Assembly (NCBI RefSeq): GCF_004362015.1
Contig: NZ_SNWW01000002.1
Span: forward strand, 248,001-312,000
Reading direction: 5' to 3'
Source: Flavobacterium chryseum
Lineage (GTDB): Bacteria; Bacteroidota; Bacteroidia; Flavobacteriales; Flavobacteriaceae
DNA: 64,000 bases
The translations under genes were made by a program, and so were the position numbers. Every line of letters begins with the position of its first letter. The first letter of the stretch is position 1. The notes under the pieces are model-generated. The model saw only the letters and a list, made by a program, of their open reading frames with translations, had not been told where the DNA came from and did no database searches. This document shows, in pieces, positions 1 through 8,247 of the stretch.

Positions 1-1
1 C

Positions 2-1417
2 AATTTTGATATTGTTTTTCTGGATGAAAATATGCCCGGGATGAGCGGATTGGAAACACTTTCGGACATGAAAGAGAAAAAATCAGCGACTCCGATGATT
101 ATGATTACCAAAAGTGAGGAAGAATATATAATGGAAGAAGCCATTGGTTCTAAAATCGCTGATTATTTGATAAAACCGGTAAATCCGAATCAGATTTTAT
201 TGAGTTTAAAGAAAAATCTGGATCATTCGAGGTTAATTTCTGAAAAAACGACTTTAGATTACCAAAAGGAATTTCGCAAAATTTCGATGGAAATGGCAAT
301 GGTCAACTCCTATGAAGATTGGGTGGAACTCTATAAAAAATTGATTTTTTGGGAATTAGAACTTGAAAATATCAATGATCAGGGAATGATTGAAATACTC
401 GAATCGCAAAAGGTAGAAGCCAATTCGCAATTCGGAAAATATATCGAAAGAAATTACGAAGACTGGTTTGCACCAAAAGCAGATAAACCTATTCAATCGC
501 ACAATTTATTTAAGGAATTGGTAGTTCCGGAAATCAAAAAGAAAGACAAACCTGTTTTATTTGTTGTGATTGATAATTTACGTTACGATCAATGGAAATC
601 TTTTGAAACCGTTGTCGCCAATTATTATAAATTAGAAAAAGAAGTTCCTTACTTTTCGATTCTTCCAACGGCTACACAATACGCCAGAAATGCTATTTTC
701 TCTGGTTTATTGCCAACTGAAATGGAAAAACAATTTCCGCAATATTGGAAAAACGATGTTGAAGATGGGGGAAAAAACCTTTATGAAGCTGAATTTCTAT
801 CAGCGCAATTAAAACGTTTAGGTCTAAATCTTAAAGAAGATTATTTTAAAATTACCAACTATGCCGGAGGTAAAAAACTAGCTGAAAACTTCAAAGCTTT
901 AAAGGGCAATGATTTAGTAACCGTTGTATATAATTTTGTAGACATGTTGTCGCACGCCAAAACAGAAATGGACGTTGTAAAAGAGTTGGCCTCAGACGAT
1001 AAAGCATATCGTTCGCTAACATTAAGCTGGTTTAAAAATTCGCCATTACTGGAAATTATTCAACAAGCCCAACTTTTAGGTTTCAAATTAATCCTGACTA
1101 CAGATCACGGAACGATTAATGTGAAAAACCCGTCTAAAGTTGTTGGAGATAAAAATACAAGTTTAAATTTACGCTACAAAACAGGACGTAGTTTAACCTA
1201 TGAGCAAAAAGATGTTTACGTGGTAAAAGAGCCTAAAACAATCGGTTTGCCTGCCATTAACATGAGCAGTTCGTTTATTTTTGCTAAAAATGATTTGTTT
1301 TTAGCCTATGTAAACAACTACAATCATTATGTAAGTTATTATAAAAATACATATCAACACGGTGGTATTTCATTAGAAGAAATGATTATTCCGTTTTTGG
1401 TATTTAATCCAAAATAA
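2..1417 (+). CDS. porX: PorX-type response regulator with PglZ domain (5' partial)
   Basis: The reading frame is open to the window edge, so the first residues of the receiver domain are missing and the ATG at 32 is internal. What remains of the receiver shows the phosphoacceptor region LDENMPG and, further on, LIKPVN with the conserved lysine. The rest, ending at the stop at 1417, matches the PglZ (alkaline-phosphatase superfamily) part of PorX, with FVVIDNLRYDQW and TTDHGT as metal-site motifs. In Bacteroidota PorX works with the kinase PorY and an ECF sigma factor to control the type IX secretion system. It is cytosolic. The family call rests on the unusual receiver plus PglZ architecture; the partner genes are not in this window. 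Confidence 0.88.
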   Translation, partial: NFDIVFLDENMPGMSGLETLSDMKEKKSATPMIMITKSEEEYIMEEAIGSKIADYLIKPVNPNQILLSLKKNLDHSRLISEKTTLDYQKEFRKISMEMAMVNSYEDWVELYKKLIFWELELENINDQGMIEILESQKVEANSQFGKYIERNYEDWFAPKADKPIQSHNLFKELVVPEIKKKDKPVLFVVIDNLRYDQWKSFETVVANYYKLEKEVPYFSILPTATQYARNAIFSGLLPTEMEKQFPQYWKNDVEDGGKNLYEAEFLSAQLKRLGLNLKEDYFKITNYAGGKKLAENFKALKGNDLVTVVYNFVDMLSHAKTEMDVVKELASDDKAYRSLTLSWFKNSPLLEIIQQAQLLGFKLILTTDHGTINVKNPSKVVGDKNTSLNLRYKTGRSLTYEQKDVYVVKEPKTIGLPAINMSSSFIFAKNDLFLAYVNNYNHYVSYYKNTYQHGGISLEEMIIPFLVFNPK

Positions 1418-1425
1418 AATATATC

Positions 1426-1515
1426 GCCACGAATTTCACGAATTTGCACTAATTTATTTTTAATAATCTATTAGAAATACAAATTTAATTCGTGAAAATT
1501 AGCGAAATTCGTGGC
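1426..1515. repeat. Imperfect inverted repeat between porX and tsaE
   Basis: The left arm begins GCCACGAATTTCACGAATTT and the right arm ends GCGAAATTCGTGGC, so the transcript folds into a long interrupted hairpin with an AT-rich loop. It fills most of the 112-base gap. It is one of several palindrome families in this window and is probably a dispersed non-coding element; a role in termination or mRNA stability is inference. Confidence 0.7.
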
Positions 1516-1529
1516 AAAAAAAATAGAAC

Positions 1530-1937
1530 ATGAATATCGTTTTTTCATTAGATCAAATTCAGGAAGTAGCAGAAAAAATTATAGCATCCAATCCAAAAAA
1601 AATCATTCTTTTTAATGGAGAAATGGGTGTTGGAAAAACTACTTTAATCAAGCAATTATGCAAAAATTTAGGCGTTGAAGATGCGACAAGCAGTCCAACA
1701 TTTTCTTTGGTTAATGAATATTATACCAATAAAAATGAAATCGTTTATCATTTTGATTTTTACCGCTTAAATAAAGAAACTGAAGCGCTTGACATGGGAG
1801 TTGATGATTATTTGTATTCCGGAAATTGGTGTTTTATTGAATGGTCTGAAAAAATCGAAAATCTGCTTCCTGAAGAAACTTCAAAAATCAATATTGAGTT
1901 ACTGGCAGATGGGAAAAGAAAATTAGAACTAATTTAA
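1530..1937 (+). CDS. tsaE: tRNA threonylcarbamoyladenosine biosynthesis ATPase TsaE
   Basis: A 135-residue protein of the usual TsaE length. A P-loop GEMGVGKT lies at residues 30-37, followed by the family signature SSPTFSLVNEYY and, later, FIEWSEK. TsaE is the ATPase that works with TsaB and TsaD to attach the threonylcarbamoyl group to A37 of ANN-decoding tRNAs in the cytosol. The ATG at 1530 lies just after the inverted repeat. It is on the same strand as porX and alanine dehydrogenase, a neighbourhood I recall from other flavobacteria. Confidence 0.93.
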   Translation: MNIVFSLDQIQEVAEKIIASNPKKIILFNGEMGVGKTTLIKQLCKNLGVEDATSSPTFSLVNEYYTNKNEIVYHFDFYRLNKETEALDMGVDDYLYSGNWCFIEWSEKIENLLPEETSKINIELLADGKRKLELI

Positions 1938-1995
1938 TTTCACAGAGAACCCTGGTGAAACTTCGTGAATCACTGTGAAACAATATACATTTACA

Positions 1996-2469
1996 ATGAA
2001 CCTTCAAAATACAGTAGAAATAATTCCATTTTCTCCAGATTTAAAAGAGCCAATCAAAACTTTAAACATAGAATGGCTTCAAAAGTATTTTAGAATTGAA
2101 GAAAAAGATGAATTAACGCTTTCAAATCCTCAGGAAGAAATTATTGATAAAGGCGGAATGATTTTTTACGCTAAATACAACGGAGAAATTATCGGAACGT
2201 TTTCTTTATTAAAATTTGATGATACAACTTTCGAATTGAGTAAAATGGCCGTTTCAGATAAAGCACAAGGTTTGGGAATTGGAAATAAATTACTGGTACA
2301 TTGTTTTGCTGTAGCTAAAGAAAACAAGATAGAAAAACTGTTTTTATATTCGAACAGAAAATTACTTCCTGCTATTCATTTATATGAAAAATTTGGTTTT
2401 GTTGAAGTTCCATTAGAAGATGGAATTTACGAAAGGGCCGATATTAAAATGGAAAAAATAATGACTTGA
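1996..2469 (+). CDS. GNAT family N-acetyltransferase
   Basis: A GNAT-fold acetyltransferase of unknown substrate. The acetyl-CoA binding loop is visible as VSDKAQGLGIGNKLL, preceded by the beta-4 strand FELSKMAV and followed by a typical C-terminal LYEKFGFVEVP. I place the start at ATG 1996, giving 157 residues. The frame extends upstream to a GTG at 1975, but that part is encoded by a repeat-like stretch with the words CACAGAGAA and CACTGTGAAA. It lies 58 bases after tsaE and is probably cotranscribed. The substrate cannot be read from the sequence. Confidence 0.82.
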   Translation: MNLQNTVEIIPFSPDLKEPIKTLNIEWLQKYFRIEEKDELTLSNPQEEIIDKGGMIFYAKYNGEIIGTFSLLKFDDTTFELSKMAVSDKAQGLGIGNKLLVHCFAVAKENKIEKLFLYSNRKLLPAIHLYEKFGFVEVPLEDGIYERADIKMEKIMT

Positions 2470-2552
2470 TTATTAAAATACTATTAGCAGAATTTTTGCA
2501 CTAATTTTAAAACTTTTTACGTAATTTGTACCCTTAATTTTTCGCACAATCC

Positions 2553-3752
2553 ATGTCAATAACCTTAACTCCATTTACGAAACAACAATTGTTGCCACAA
2601 GAAGAAAAACTTGAAGTTGGCCGATTCAAAAGAGAGCTTTTCATAGGAATTCCTAAAGAAACAAGTTATCAGGAACGTCGTATTTGCCTGACGCCTGACG
2701 CCGTAAATTCTTTGACTTACGAAGGACATCGCGTTATGATTGAATCGGGTGCCGGAGAAAGTTCAAGTTATTCTGATAAAGAATATAGTGACGCCGGAGC
2801 AGAAGTAACAAAAGATACTAAAAAGGTTTTTGGTTGCCCGATGCTTTTAAAGGTTGAGCCACCAACATTGGCTGAAATTGAAATGATTAATCCTGAAACT
2901 ATAATCATTTCTGCCATTCAGTTAAAAACAAAAAAGAAAGCTTATTTTGAAGCTTTATCACAAAAAAAGATCACTGCACTCGCATTTGAATATATTAAAG
3001 ATGAAGACGGATCTTATCCGGCGGTAAAATCACTTAGTGAAATTGCAGGAACTGCATCTATTCTTATTGCCTCAGAATTAATGATTACGGATGAATTTGG
3101 AAAAGGACTTTTATTTGGAAATATAACCGGAGTTCCTCCTACCGAAGTTGTTATTTTAGGTGCTGGAACTGTAGGCGAATTTGCAGCAAAAACCGCCATT
3201 GGTTTAGGCGCAAATGTAAAAGTTTTTGACAACTCGATTACCAAATTACGTCGTTTACAAAATAATTTAAACCAACGAATTTTTACTTCTACAGTACAGC
3301 AAAAAGCATTACTAAAAGCTCTGCGTCGTTGTGATGTTGCTATTGGAGCCATGCGCGGTAAAGAACGCTGCCCGATTATCGTGACAGAAACGATGGTGGA
3401 ACACATGAAAAAAGGAGCTGTAATCGTAGATGTAAGCATTGATACCGGAGGTTGTTTTGAAACTTCAGAAGTTACAACGCACGAAAAACCAACTTTCATA
3501 AAAAGTAATGTTTTGCATTATTGTGTGCCAAATATTCCATCAAGATATTCTAAAACTGCCTCATTATCAATAAGTAACATACTAACTCCTTACCTGCTTC
3601 AAATTGCCGACGATGGTGGTTTAGAAAGTTCTATAAGATGCAACAAAGGACTTAAAAACGGAATTTATTTATACCACGGAATCCTAACAAATAAGGCAAT
3701 TGGCGAATGGTTTGATTTGCCGGACAACGATATTAATTTACTTGTATTTTAA
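2553..3752 (+). CDS. ald: Alanine dehydrogenase
   Basis: A 399-residue member of the alanine dehydrogenase / transhydrogenase PntA family, catalysing NAD-dependent interconversion of L-alanine with pyruvate and ammonia in the cytosol. Visible are the N-terminal FIGIPKETSYQERRICLTP with the substrate-side arginine, MLLKVEPP around the catalytic lysine, the Rossmann glycine motif VILGAGTVGEFAA and DVSIDTGGCFETS. The protein carries about 25 residues ahead of the usual family start, as in other flavobacterial versions. Transcription probably ends before the next gene, which has its own promoter inside the short gap. Confidence 0.9.
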   Translation: MSITLTPFTKQQLLPQEEKLEVGRFKRELFIGIPKETSYQERRICLTPDAVNSLTYEGHRVMIESGAGESSSYSDKEYSDAGAEVTKDTKKVFGCPMLLKVEPPTLAEIEMINPETIIISAIQLKTKKKAYFEALSQKKITALAFEYIKDEDGSYPAVKSLSEIAGTASILIASELMITDEFGKGLLFGNITGVPPTEVVILGAGTVGEFAAKTAIGLGANVKVFDNSITKLRRLQNNLNQRIFTSTVQQKALLKALRRCDVAIGAMRGKERCPIIVTETMVEHMKKGAVIVDVSIDTGGCFETSEVTTHEKPTFIKSNVLHYCVPNIPSRYSKTASLSISNILTPYLLQIADDGGLESSIRCNKGLKNGIYLYHGILTNKAIGEWFDLPDNDINLLVF

Positions 3753-3773
3753 AGGAACTTTAATGTACCTTTG
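3742..3773 (+). promoter_or_regulatory. Bacteroidota-type promoter (TTG, 21 bases, TACCTTTG)
   Basis: A TAnnTTTG -7 box (TACCTTTG, 3766-3773) lies 21 bases after a TTG (3742-3744), the spacing expected for the primary sigma factor of Bacteroidota. The expected start point near 3780 argues that the downstream protein begins at ATG 3789 and not at the TTG 3771, which lies inside the promoter box. Confidence 0.6.
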
Positions 3774-3788
3774 CAAAAAAATTACTTC

Positions 3789-4175
3789 ATGAAGTTCGTA
3801 CACCGTTTTGCTTATTATTTGATTGGTTTGATTATGGGATGCTTTTTTGTAGCCCTTGTTTTTAGTGGAAAAGATACCCGTTGCAACTATTTTCCTAATG
3901 CCCGAGTTTTAAATAATTTACGGACTAAACCTTTTCAATATTCTGATAAAGCAATTCAGACTTTAAACGAAAAATGGGTTGACACTTCTGACATTAGAAA
4001 AACATTGACTTACGGAGATGTAGATTTTGACCAAAGTAATGTTCCGTTCAAAAAAGGAAAATTATATATCATCGAAGGAAAAACTTCTAAAGATCAAGAA
4101 ATTATATTAAAAGTAGTGAACTACGAAAACAAAGCTATTCTTGACGAGATTGTAAAAAAACCTGTCGAAAAATAG
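3789..4175 (+). CDS. Membrane-anchored DUF4258-like protein
   Basis: A 128-residue protein with one N-terminal membrane segment (FAYYLIGLIMGCFFVALVF, about residues 6-24) and a soluble tail. The tail, from KPFQYSDKAIQTL through GKLYIIEGKTS to the end, looks like the small DUF4258 fold and is expected outside the inner membrane; function is unknown. I chose ATG 3789 because the upstream TTG in the same frame overlaps a promoter box. It lies directly after alanine dehydrogenase on the same strand. The domain name is from memory of related flavobacterial proteins and is only moderately secure. Confidence 0.6.
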   Translation: MKFVHRFAYYLIGLIMGCFFVALVFSGKDTRCNYFPNARVLNNLRTKPFQYSDKAIQTLNEKWVDTSDIRKTLTYGDVDFDQSNVPFKKGKLYIIEGKTSKDQEIILKVVNYENKAILDEIVKKPVEK

Positions 4176-4188
4176 TCAAAGCATTTGT

Positions 4189-4269
4189 GTCATTTCGAGG
4201 AACCAGAAATCACATAAAGGATTCACGCTCGTTGCTCTCTGGATGTGATTTCTAGTTCCTCGAAATGAC
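4189..4269. repeat. GTCATTTCGAGG palindromic element
   Basis: A hairpin with outer arms GTCATTTCGAGGAACCAGAA and the matching TTCTAGTTCCTCGAAATGAC, and a second match of AAATCACAT with ATGTGATTT inside. It separates the convergent DUF4258-like gene and ung. The same outer ends recur at 31931-32154 and 56406-56503, and a related GTCATTGCGAGG form occurs at 7281-7374. It could also act as a bidirectional terminator. Confidence 0.8.
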
Positions 4270-4280
4270 AAAATTAATCG

Positions 4281-4946
4281 CTACCATTCAATCTCTTTCA
4301 TCCCTTTAGATTTTAGAAAAGCATTAGTCTGACTAAAATGTTTATTCCCAAACCAAAATCCTCTATTGGCGCTTAACGGAGAAGGATGACCAGATTTTAA
4401 AATATGATGTTTTGAAGCGTCAATTAATGCTGCTTTTTTTTGGGCAAAACCTCCCCAAAGTAAAAAGACAACATTTTCACTCTCAGCAGAAATTTTTTTA
4501 ATTACAGCATCTGTAAATTTTTCCCAGCCTTTTCCCTGATGGCTTCCGGCTTCAGATTGTCGAACGGTTAAAGTTGCGTTTAAAAGAAAAACACCCTGAT
4601 CTGCCCAACGTTCTAAATTTCCTGTTTTAGGCAACGGCTTGTTTAAATCAGTTTCGATTTCTTTGAAAATATTTTGAAGCGACGGAGGAAACGGAATTCC
4701 ATCATTTACAGAAAAACACAAACCATTTGCCTGCTTTGGCCCGTGATATGGATCTTGTCCTATTATTACAACCTTTACCTGATCAAAATGGCAATGATCA
4801 AATGCTGAAAAAATTTGACTTCCTTTAGGATAACAGGTTTTAGTAGTATATTCAGATTTTACAAATTCGATTAATTCTTTGAAATAGGATTTCTCAAATT
4901 CATCATTCAAAACCGGTTTCCACGAAGAATGCATTTTTACGTCCAT
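4281..4946 (-). CDS. ung: Uracil-DNA glycosylase
   Basis: A 221-residue family 1 uracil-DNA glycosylase, which excises uracil from DNA as the first step of base excision repair. The water-activating motif GQDPYHGP is at residues 63-70, LLNATLTVR and VVFLLWGGFAQKK follow, and the DNA-intercalating loop GHPSPLS is near the C-terminus. Length and motifs are those of the complete family. It is convergent with the preceding gene across a palindromic repeat and divergent from mutS2, putting two DNA-maintenance genes back to back. Confidence 0.96.
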   Translation of the reverse strand: MDVKMHSSWKPVLNDEFEKSYFKELIEFVKSEYTTKTCYPKGSQIFSAFDHCHFDQVKVVIIGQDPYHGPKQANGLCFSVNDGIPFPPSLQNIFKEIETDLNKPLPKTGNLERWADQGVFLLNATLTVRQSEAGSHQGKGWEKFTDAVIKKISAESENVVFLLWGGFAQKKAALIDASKHHILKSGHPSPLSANRGFWFGNKHFSQTNAFLKSKGMKEIEW

Positions 4947-5046
4947 AATTTTTTTATGCGAATTTCAGGATTTTTTTATTGAAATCATATTTAGCAGCCA
5001 ATAAAATTTAGCTTTAACTTTATGGAATTCAATGCTACTATTTTCG

Positions 5047-5054
5047 TACTTTTG
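5047..5054 (+). promoter_or_regulatory. TAnnTTTG -7 box for mutS2
   Basis: TACTTTTG matches the Bacteroidota -7 consensus 25 bases before the mutS2 ATG. No clear TTTG element sits at the expected distance upstream, so this is a partial match. Confidence 0.45.
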
Positions 5055-5078
5055 CTTGTACTTTCTTAAAGAGATTAA

Positions 5079-7244
5079 ATGATCAGTATTACCGAAAAAA
5101 CATTACAAGATTTACAATTTCCAACAGTGCTCGAAACCATTTCAGCTGGCTGTAATACAGATATTGGAAAAGAAAAAGCTTTACAAATAACTCCATTTAG
5201 AGATAAAGAAACTTTGATGCAGGCTTTAATGCAGACATCAGAATATGTTTCATCTTTTGAAAATAATAACGCCATTCCCAATCACGGATTTGACGCGATA
5301 ACGCACGAAATAAAGTTTCTGGCAATTGAAGACAGTTTCCTGGAAGTGGGGAGTTTTAGAAAAATTGCAACACTTTCATCAACAGCTAATTTCTTATTGA
5401 ATTTCCTTAAAAAATTCGATGATTATTATCCAAATCTAAATGCAAGAGCTTCAAGGGTTGAATATACTAAAGATATTGTTACGCTAATTGACGCTATTGT
5501 AGACAAATACGGAGAAATAAAAGACAACGCCTCGCCTGCCCTTTTAAGTATTCGCCAGAACATGAATATTGTTCGAGGTAAAGTAAACCAAAGTTTTGGA
5601 GTTGCTCTTACTCACAATAATAGTCTGGGTTACTTAGATGATATTAAGGAAAGTTTTGTTCAAAATCGTCGTGTTTTAGCCGTTTTAGCTATGTATCGTC
5701 GTAAGGTAAAAGGCTCTATTTTAGGAAGTTCTAAAACAGGAAGCATCGCTTATATTGAACCAGAAGCAACGCTGCAATATTCTCGTGAACTAAGCAATTT
5801 AGAATACGAGGAAAAAGAAGAAATCACCAGAATTCTAAAGCAATTATCAAACGCAATTCGTCCGTTTTTGCCCATATTAATTGAATATCAGGAGTTTTTA
5901 AGTGATATTGATGTTGTTGCCGGAAAAGCAAAATACGCAAATAGAATCAACGGAATTTTACCAACGATTACAGATGAAAGAAGGTTGTTTTTTAGAGAAG
6001 CATATCATCCTATTTTGTATTTGAACAACAAACAAAAGAACGAGATTACGCATCCGCAAACTATTGAATTAAAACAAGATAATAGAATTATTGTAATTTC
6101 CGGACCAAATGCCGGTGGAAAAACAATTTCGCTTAAAACCGTTGGTTTATTACAATTGATGCTGCAATCTGGTATGTTGATTCCGGTTCACGAACGCAGT
6201 GAAACTTTCTTGTTTGATAGAATCCTAACCGATATTGGAGATAATCAATCTATTGAAAATCATTTAAGTACTTATAGTTACCGATTAAAAAACATGAATT
6301 ATTTCCTGAAGAAATGCAACAAGAAAACCATGTTTTTAATTGACGAATTCGGAACTGGTTCTGATCCTGAATTGGGTGGTGCTTTGGCGGAAATTTTCCT
6401 GGAAGAATTTTACCATCGTGAAGCTTTCGGAATTATTACAACGCACTATTCAAATTTGAAAATTTTAGCGAACGAATTGCCTTTTGCTACAAATGCAAAT
6501 ATGATGTTTGATGAAAAATCATTAGAGCCTATGTATAAACTGGCTTTGGGTCAGGCCGGAAGTTCGTTTACTTTTGAAGTGGCGTTGAAAAATGGTATTC
6601 CGTTTGGATTGATAAATCGTGCTAAAAAGAAAATTGAAGTTGGTAAAGTTCGTTTTGATAAAACGATTGCAACGCTTCAAAAAGAACGTTCTAAGCTTGA
6701 AAAAACTTCTATCAATTTGAAAGAAGAAGAAACGAGAGCGCGTGAAGAAAGCAAAAAGATGGAAAACATCAATGTAAAAATCAAACAGAAACTGGAAAGC
6801 TATCAGGAATTATACGACAGCAACCAGAAAACGATTTACATTGGTCAGAAAATTGAAGATATTGCTGAAAAGTATTTCAACAACAAAAATAAAAAGGATC
6901 TTATTGGAGAGTTTTTGAAAATTATTGAAATTGAAAATTCAAAACGTAAAAAAGCGACTCCAAAGGAAGCAAAAGCGATAATCGAAAAGAAAAAAGAAGT
7001 TATTGCCGAAGTTTCTGTTCAGGTTGAAGAAATCCGACAAGAGAAAAAAGAGAAGAAACTTAAACCTGTTATAGAAAAACCAAAACCCGTTTTAAAAGTT
7101 GGCGACAGAGTTAGAATGCAAGACGGAAGATCTGTGGGAAGTATTGATTCTATAGAAAAAAACAAAGCAACTGTAAATTACGGAATTTTTACTTCGAAAG
7201 TAAGTTTAGATGAACTGGAGTTTGTTGAGGCTGGGAAGAAGTAG
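5079..7244 (+). CDS. mutS2: MutS2-family ATPase without a C-terminal Smr domain
   Basis: A 721-residue MutS2 homologue. The N-terminal core (from LQDLQFPTVLETI) and clamp helices precede the ABC ATPase with Walker A GPNAGGKT at about residues 343-350, Walker B MFLIDEFGTGSDP and ITTHYSNLK. A long charged coiled coil follows (about 510-670), then a small KOW-like beta domain beginning VGDRVRMQDGRSVG. The protein stops there, so the Smr nuclease domain that ends many MutS2 proteins is absent. MutS2 proteins act in recombination control or on collided ribosomes, not in mismatch repair. The start at ATG 5079 follows a promoter box. Confidence 0.88.
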   Translation: MISITEKTLQDLQFPTVLETISAGCNTDIGKEKALQITPFRDKETLMQALMQTSEYVSSFENNNAIPNHGFDAITHEIKFLAIEDSFLEVGSFRKIATLSSTANFLLNFLKKFDDYYPNLNARASRVEYTKDIVTLIDAIVDKYGEIKDNASPALLSIRQNMNIVRGKVNQSFGVALTHNNSLGYLDDIKESFVQNRRVLAVLAMYRRKVKGSILGSSKTGSIAYIEPEATLQYSRELSNLEYEEKEEITRILKQLSNAIRPFLPILIEYQEFLSDIDVVAGKAKYANRINGILPTITDERRLFFREAYHPILYLNNKQKNEITHPQTIELKQDNRIIVISGPNAGGKTISLKTVGLLQLMLQSGMLIPVHERSETFLFDRILTDIGDNQSIENHLSTYSYRLKNMNYFLKKCNKKTMFLIDEFGTGSDPELGGALAEIFLEEFYHREAFGIITTHYSNLKILANELPFATNANMMFDEKSLEPMYKLALGQAGSSFTFEVALKNGIPFGLINRAKKKIEVGKVRFDKTIATLQKERSKLEKTSINLKEEETRAREESKKMENINVKIKQKLESYQELYDSNQKTIYIGQKIEDIAEKYFNNKNKKDLIGEFLKIIEIENSKRKKATPKEAKAIIEKKKEVIAEVSVQVEEIRQEKKEKKLKPVIEKPKPVLKVGDRVRMQDGRSVGSIDSIEKNKATVNYGIFTSKVSLDELEFVEAGKK

Positions 7245-7280
7245 GATTATAGTTTTACTGAACCTTTTCACGTACGCAAA

Positions 7281-7374
7281 GTCATTGCGAGGAACGAAGC
7301 AACCACACTATCAAAAAGCACGTTTTCTAATTAAAAAATATGCAAAATGAGATTGCTTCGTTCCTCGCAAAGAC
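7281..7374. repeat. GTCATTGCGAGG palindromic element (full copy)
   Basis: The left arm is GTCATTGCGAGGAACGAAGC and the right arm GATTGCTTCGTTCCTCGCAA followed by AGAC; the loop is AT-rich. A 26-base right half recurs at 7726-7751 with a single difference, so the GIY-YIG gene is bracketed by copies of this element. Confidence 0.85.
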
Positions 7375-7393
7375 AAAAAAATAAGAATTAAAA

Positions 7394-7699
7394 ATGAAAC
7401 CCGGATTTGTTTATATAATCACCAATAAATACCAAACGGTAGTTTACACTGGTGTAACTTCAAATCTTCGTCACAGAATTTTGGAGCATAAAGATAAGAA
7501 GTATCCAAAATCATTTTCCGCCAGATATAATGTAAACATTTTAGTCTATTATGAGCAATTTCAATGGATTGAAGATGCAATAACAAGAGAAAAGCAAATA
7601 AAGGCAGGATCAAGAGAGGCAAAAAATGATTTGATTCGTTCGATAAATCCAACCTGGAAAGATTTATTTGAAGAAATTGAAGATATAATGACAGTATAA
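7394..7699 (+). CDS. GIY-YIG domain protein
   Basis: A 101-residue stand-alone GIY-YIG domain, as in the YhbQ / UPF0213 group. It shows the two signature strands FVYIITN and VVYTGVTSNL, the arginine region RHRILEHK, and the glutamate helix AITREKQIKAGSR. Catalytic activity on DNA is plausible but not established for this small group. It lies between a full palindromic repeat (7281-7374) and a half copy (7726-7751), which suggests that the gene and the repeats arrived or move together. The ATG at 7394 is the only sensible start. Confidence 0.87.
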   Translation: MKPGFVYIITNKYQTVVYTGVTSNLRHRILEHKDKKYPKSFSARYNVNILVYYEQFQWIEDAITREKQIKAGSREAKNDLIRSINPTWKDLFEEIEDIMTV

Positions 7700-7710
7700 T
7701 TACAACGCAA

Positions 7711-8154
7711 ATGGAAAAAAATAGTGAGATTGCTTCGTTCCTCGCAAGGACTGTTGAGAATAAAAAAATAATCCTCTTCGACGGTATTTGCAACCTTTGT
7801 AATGGCGCGGTTCAGTTTATCATTAAACATGATAAAAAAGACACATTCAGATTTGTCGCTTTACAATCGGAAATAGGAATTGAGATTTGCAATTATATTG
7901 GAGTTGATCAAACTAAAATTGACAGCATTATTTTATACAATCCTGGTGTTGCTTATTATTATAAATCTTCAGCAGTTATTGAAATTGCAGAAGAATTGGG
8001 TGGAATTTACAGTTTACTTTCTGTTTTTAAAATCCTTCCTGAAAAACTTCGAAATTATATTTACGATTATATTGCTAAAAACCGATACAAATGGTATGGC
8101 AAAAAAGAAAGCTGCATGATACCGACACCGGAATTAAAAGCTAAGTTTTTGTAA
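7711..8154 (+). CDS. DCC family thiol-disulfide oxidoreductase-like protein (DUF393)
   Basis: A 147-residue member of the DCC / DUF393 family, a thioredoxin-like group named for its Asp-Cys-Cys motif. The motif is visible as FDGICNLCNGAV, with D24, C27 and C30. The substrate is unknown. The first part is odd: residues 6 to 14, EIASFLART, are encoded by a half copy of the neighbouring palindromic repeat (7726-7751), so the repeat has supplied coding sequence or displaced an older start. No other ATG precedes the conserved ENKKIILFDG. It lies 11 bases after the GIY-YIG gene. Confidence 0.85.
   Translation: MEKNSEIASFLARTVENKKIILFDGICNLCNGAVQFIIKHDKKDTFRFVALQSEIGIEICNYIGVDQTKIDSIILYNPGVAYYYKSSAVIEIAEELGGIYSLLSVFKILPEKLRNYIYDYIAKNRYKWYGKKESCMIPTPELKAKFL
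7726..7751 (+). repeat. Half copy of the GTCATTGCGAGG element inside a gene
   Basis: The 26 bases match 7349-7374, the right arm of the full element, with one difference (AAGGAC for AAAGAC). They lie within the first codons of the DCC-family gene and are read as protein. Confidence 0.88.
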
Positions 8155-8187
8155 ATCCTTTTAGCGTATAAAATGAGAACAATTCAT

Positions 8188-8231
8188 AAAAAATTCCAAA
8201 TTCCAATAAGTTTTGAAATTTGGAATTTTTT
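8188..8231. terminator. Bidirectional hairpin terminator
   Basis: Arms AAAAATTCCAAATT and AATTTGGAATTTTT form a 14-base stem with flanking A and T tracts. It sits between the convergent DCC-family and MFS genes, where a two-way terminator is expected. Confidence 0.75.
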
Positions 8232-8247
8232 ATTTGAAATTTGAACT

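Noticed and set aside
1975..1995. Upstream GTG start for the GNAT gene
   Set aside because: It adds seven residues read from a CACAGAG/CACTGTG repeat-like stretch; ATG 1996 precedes the conserved part.
2521..2552. TAATTTGTACCC before alanine dehydrogenase as a TAnnTTTG promoter
   Set aside because: It is one base short of the consensus and no upstream element is at the right distance.
3014..3499. 161-codon open frame on the minus strand inside alanine dehydrogenase
   Set aside because: It is the shadow of a well-conserved enzyme and shows no family motif or promoter.
7419..7830. Two minus-strand open frames across the GIY-YIG and DCC genes
   Set aside because: They lie opposite two recognised domains and are hydrophobic by composition only.
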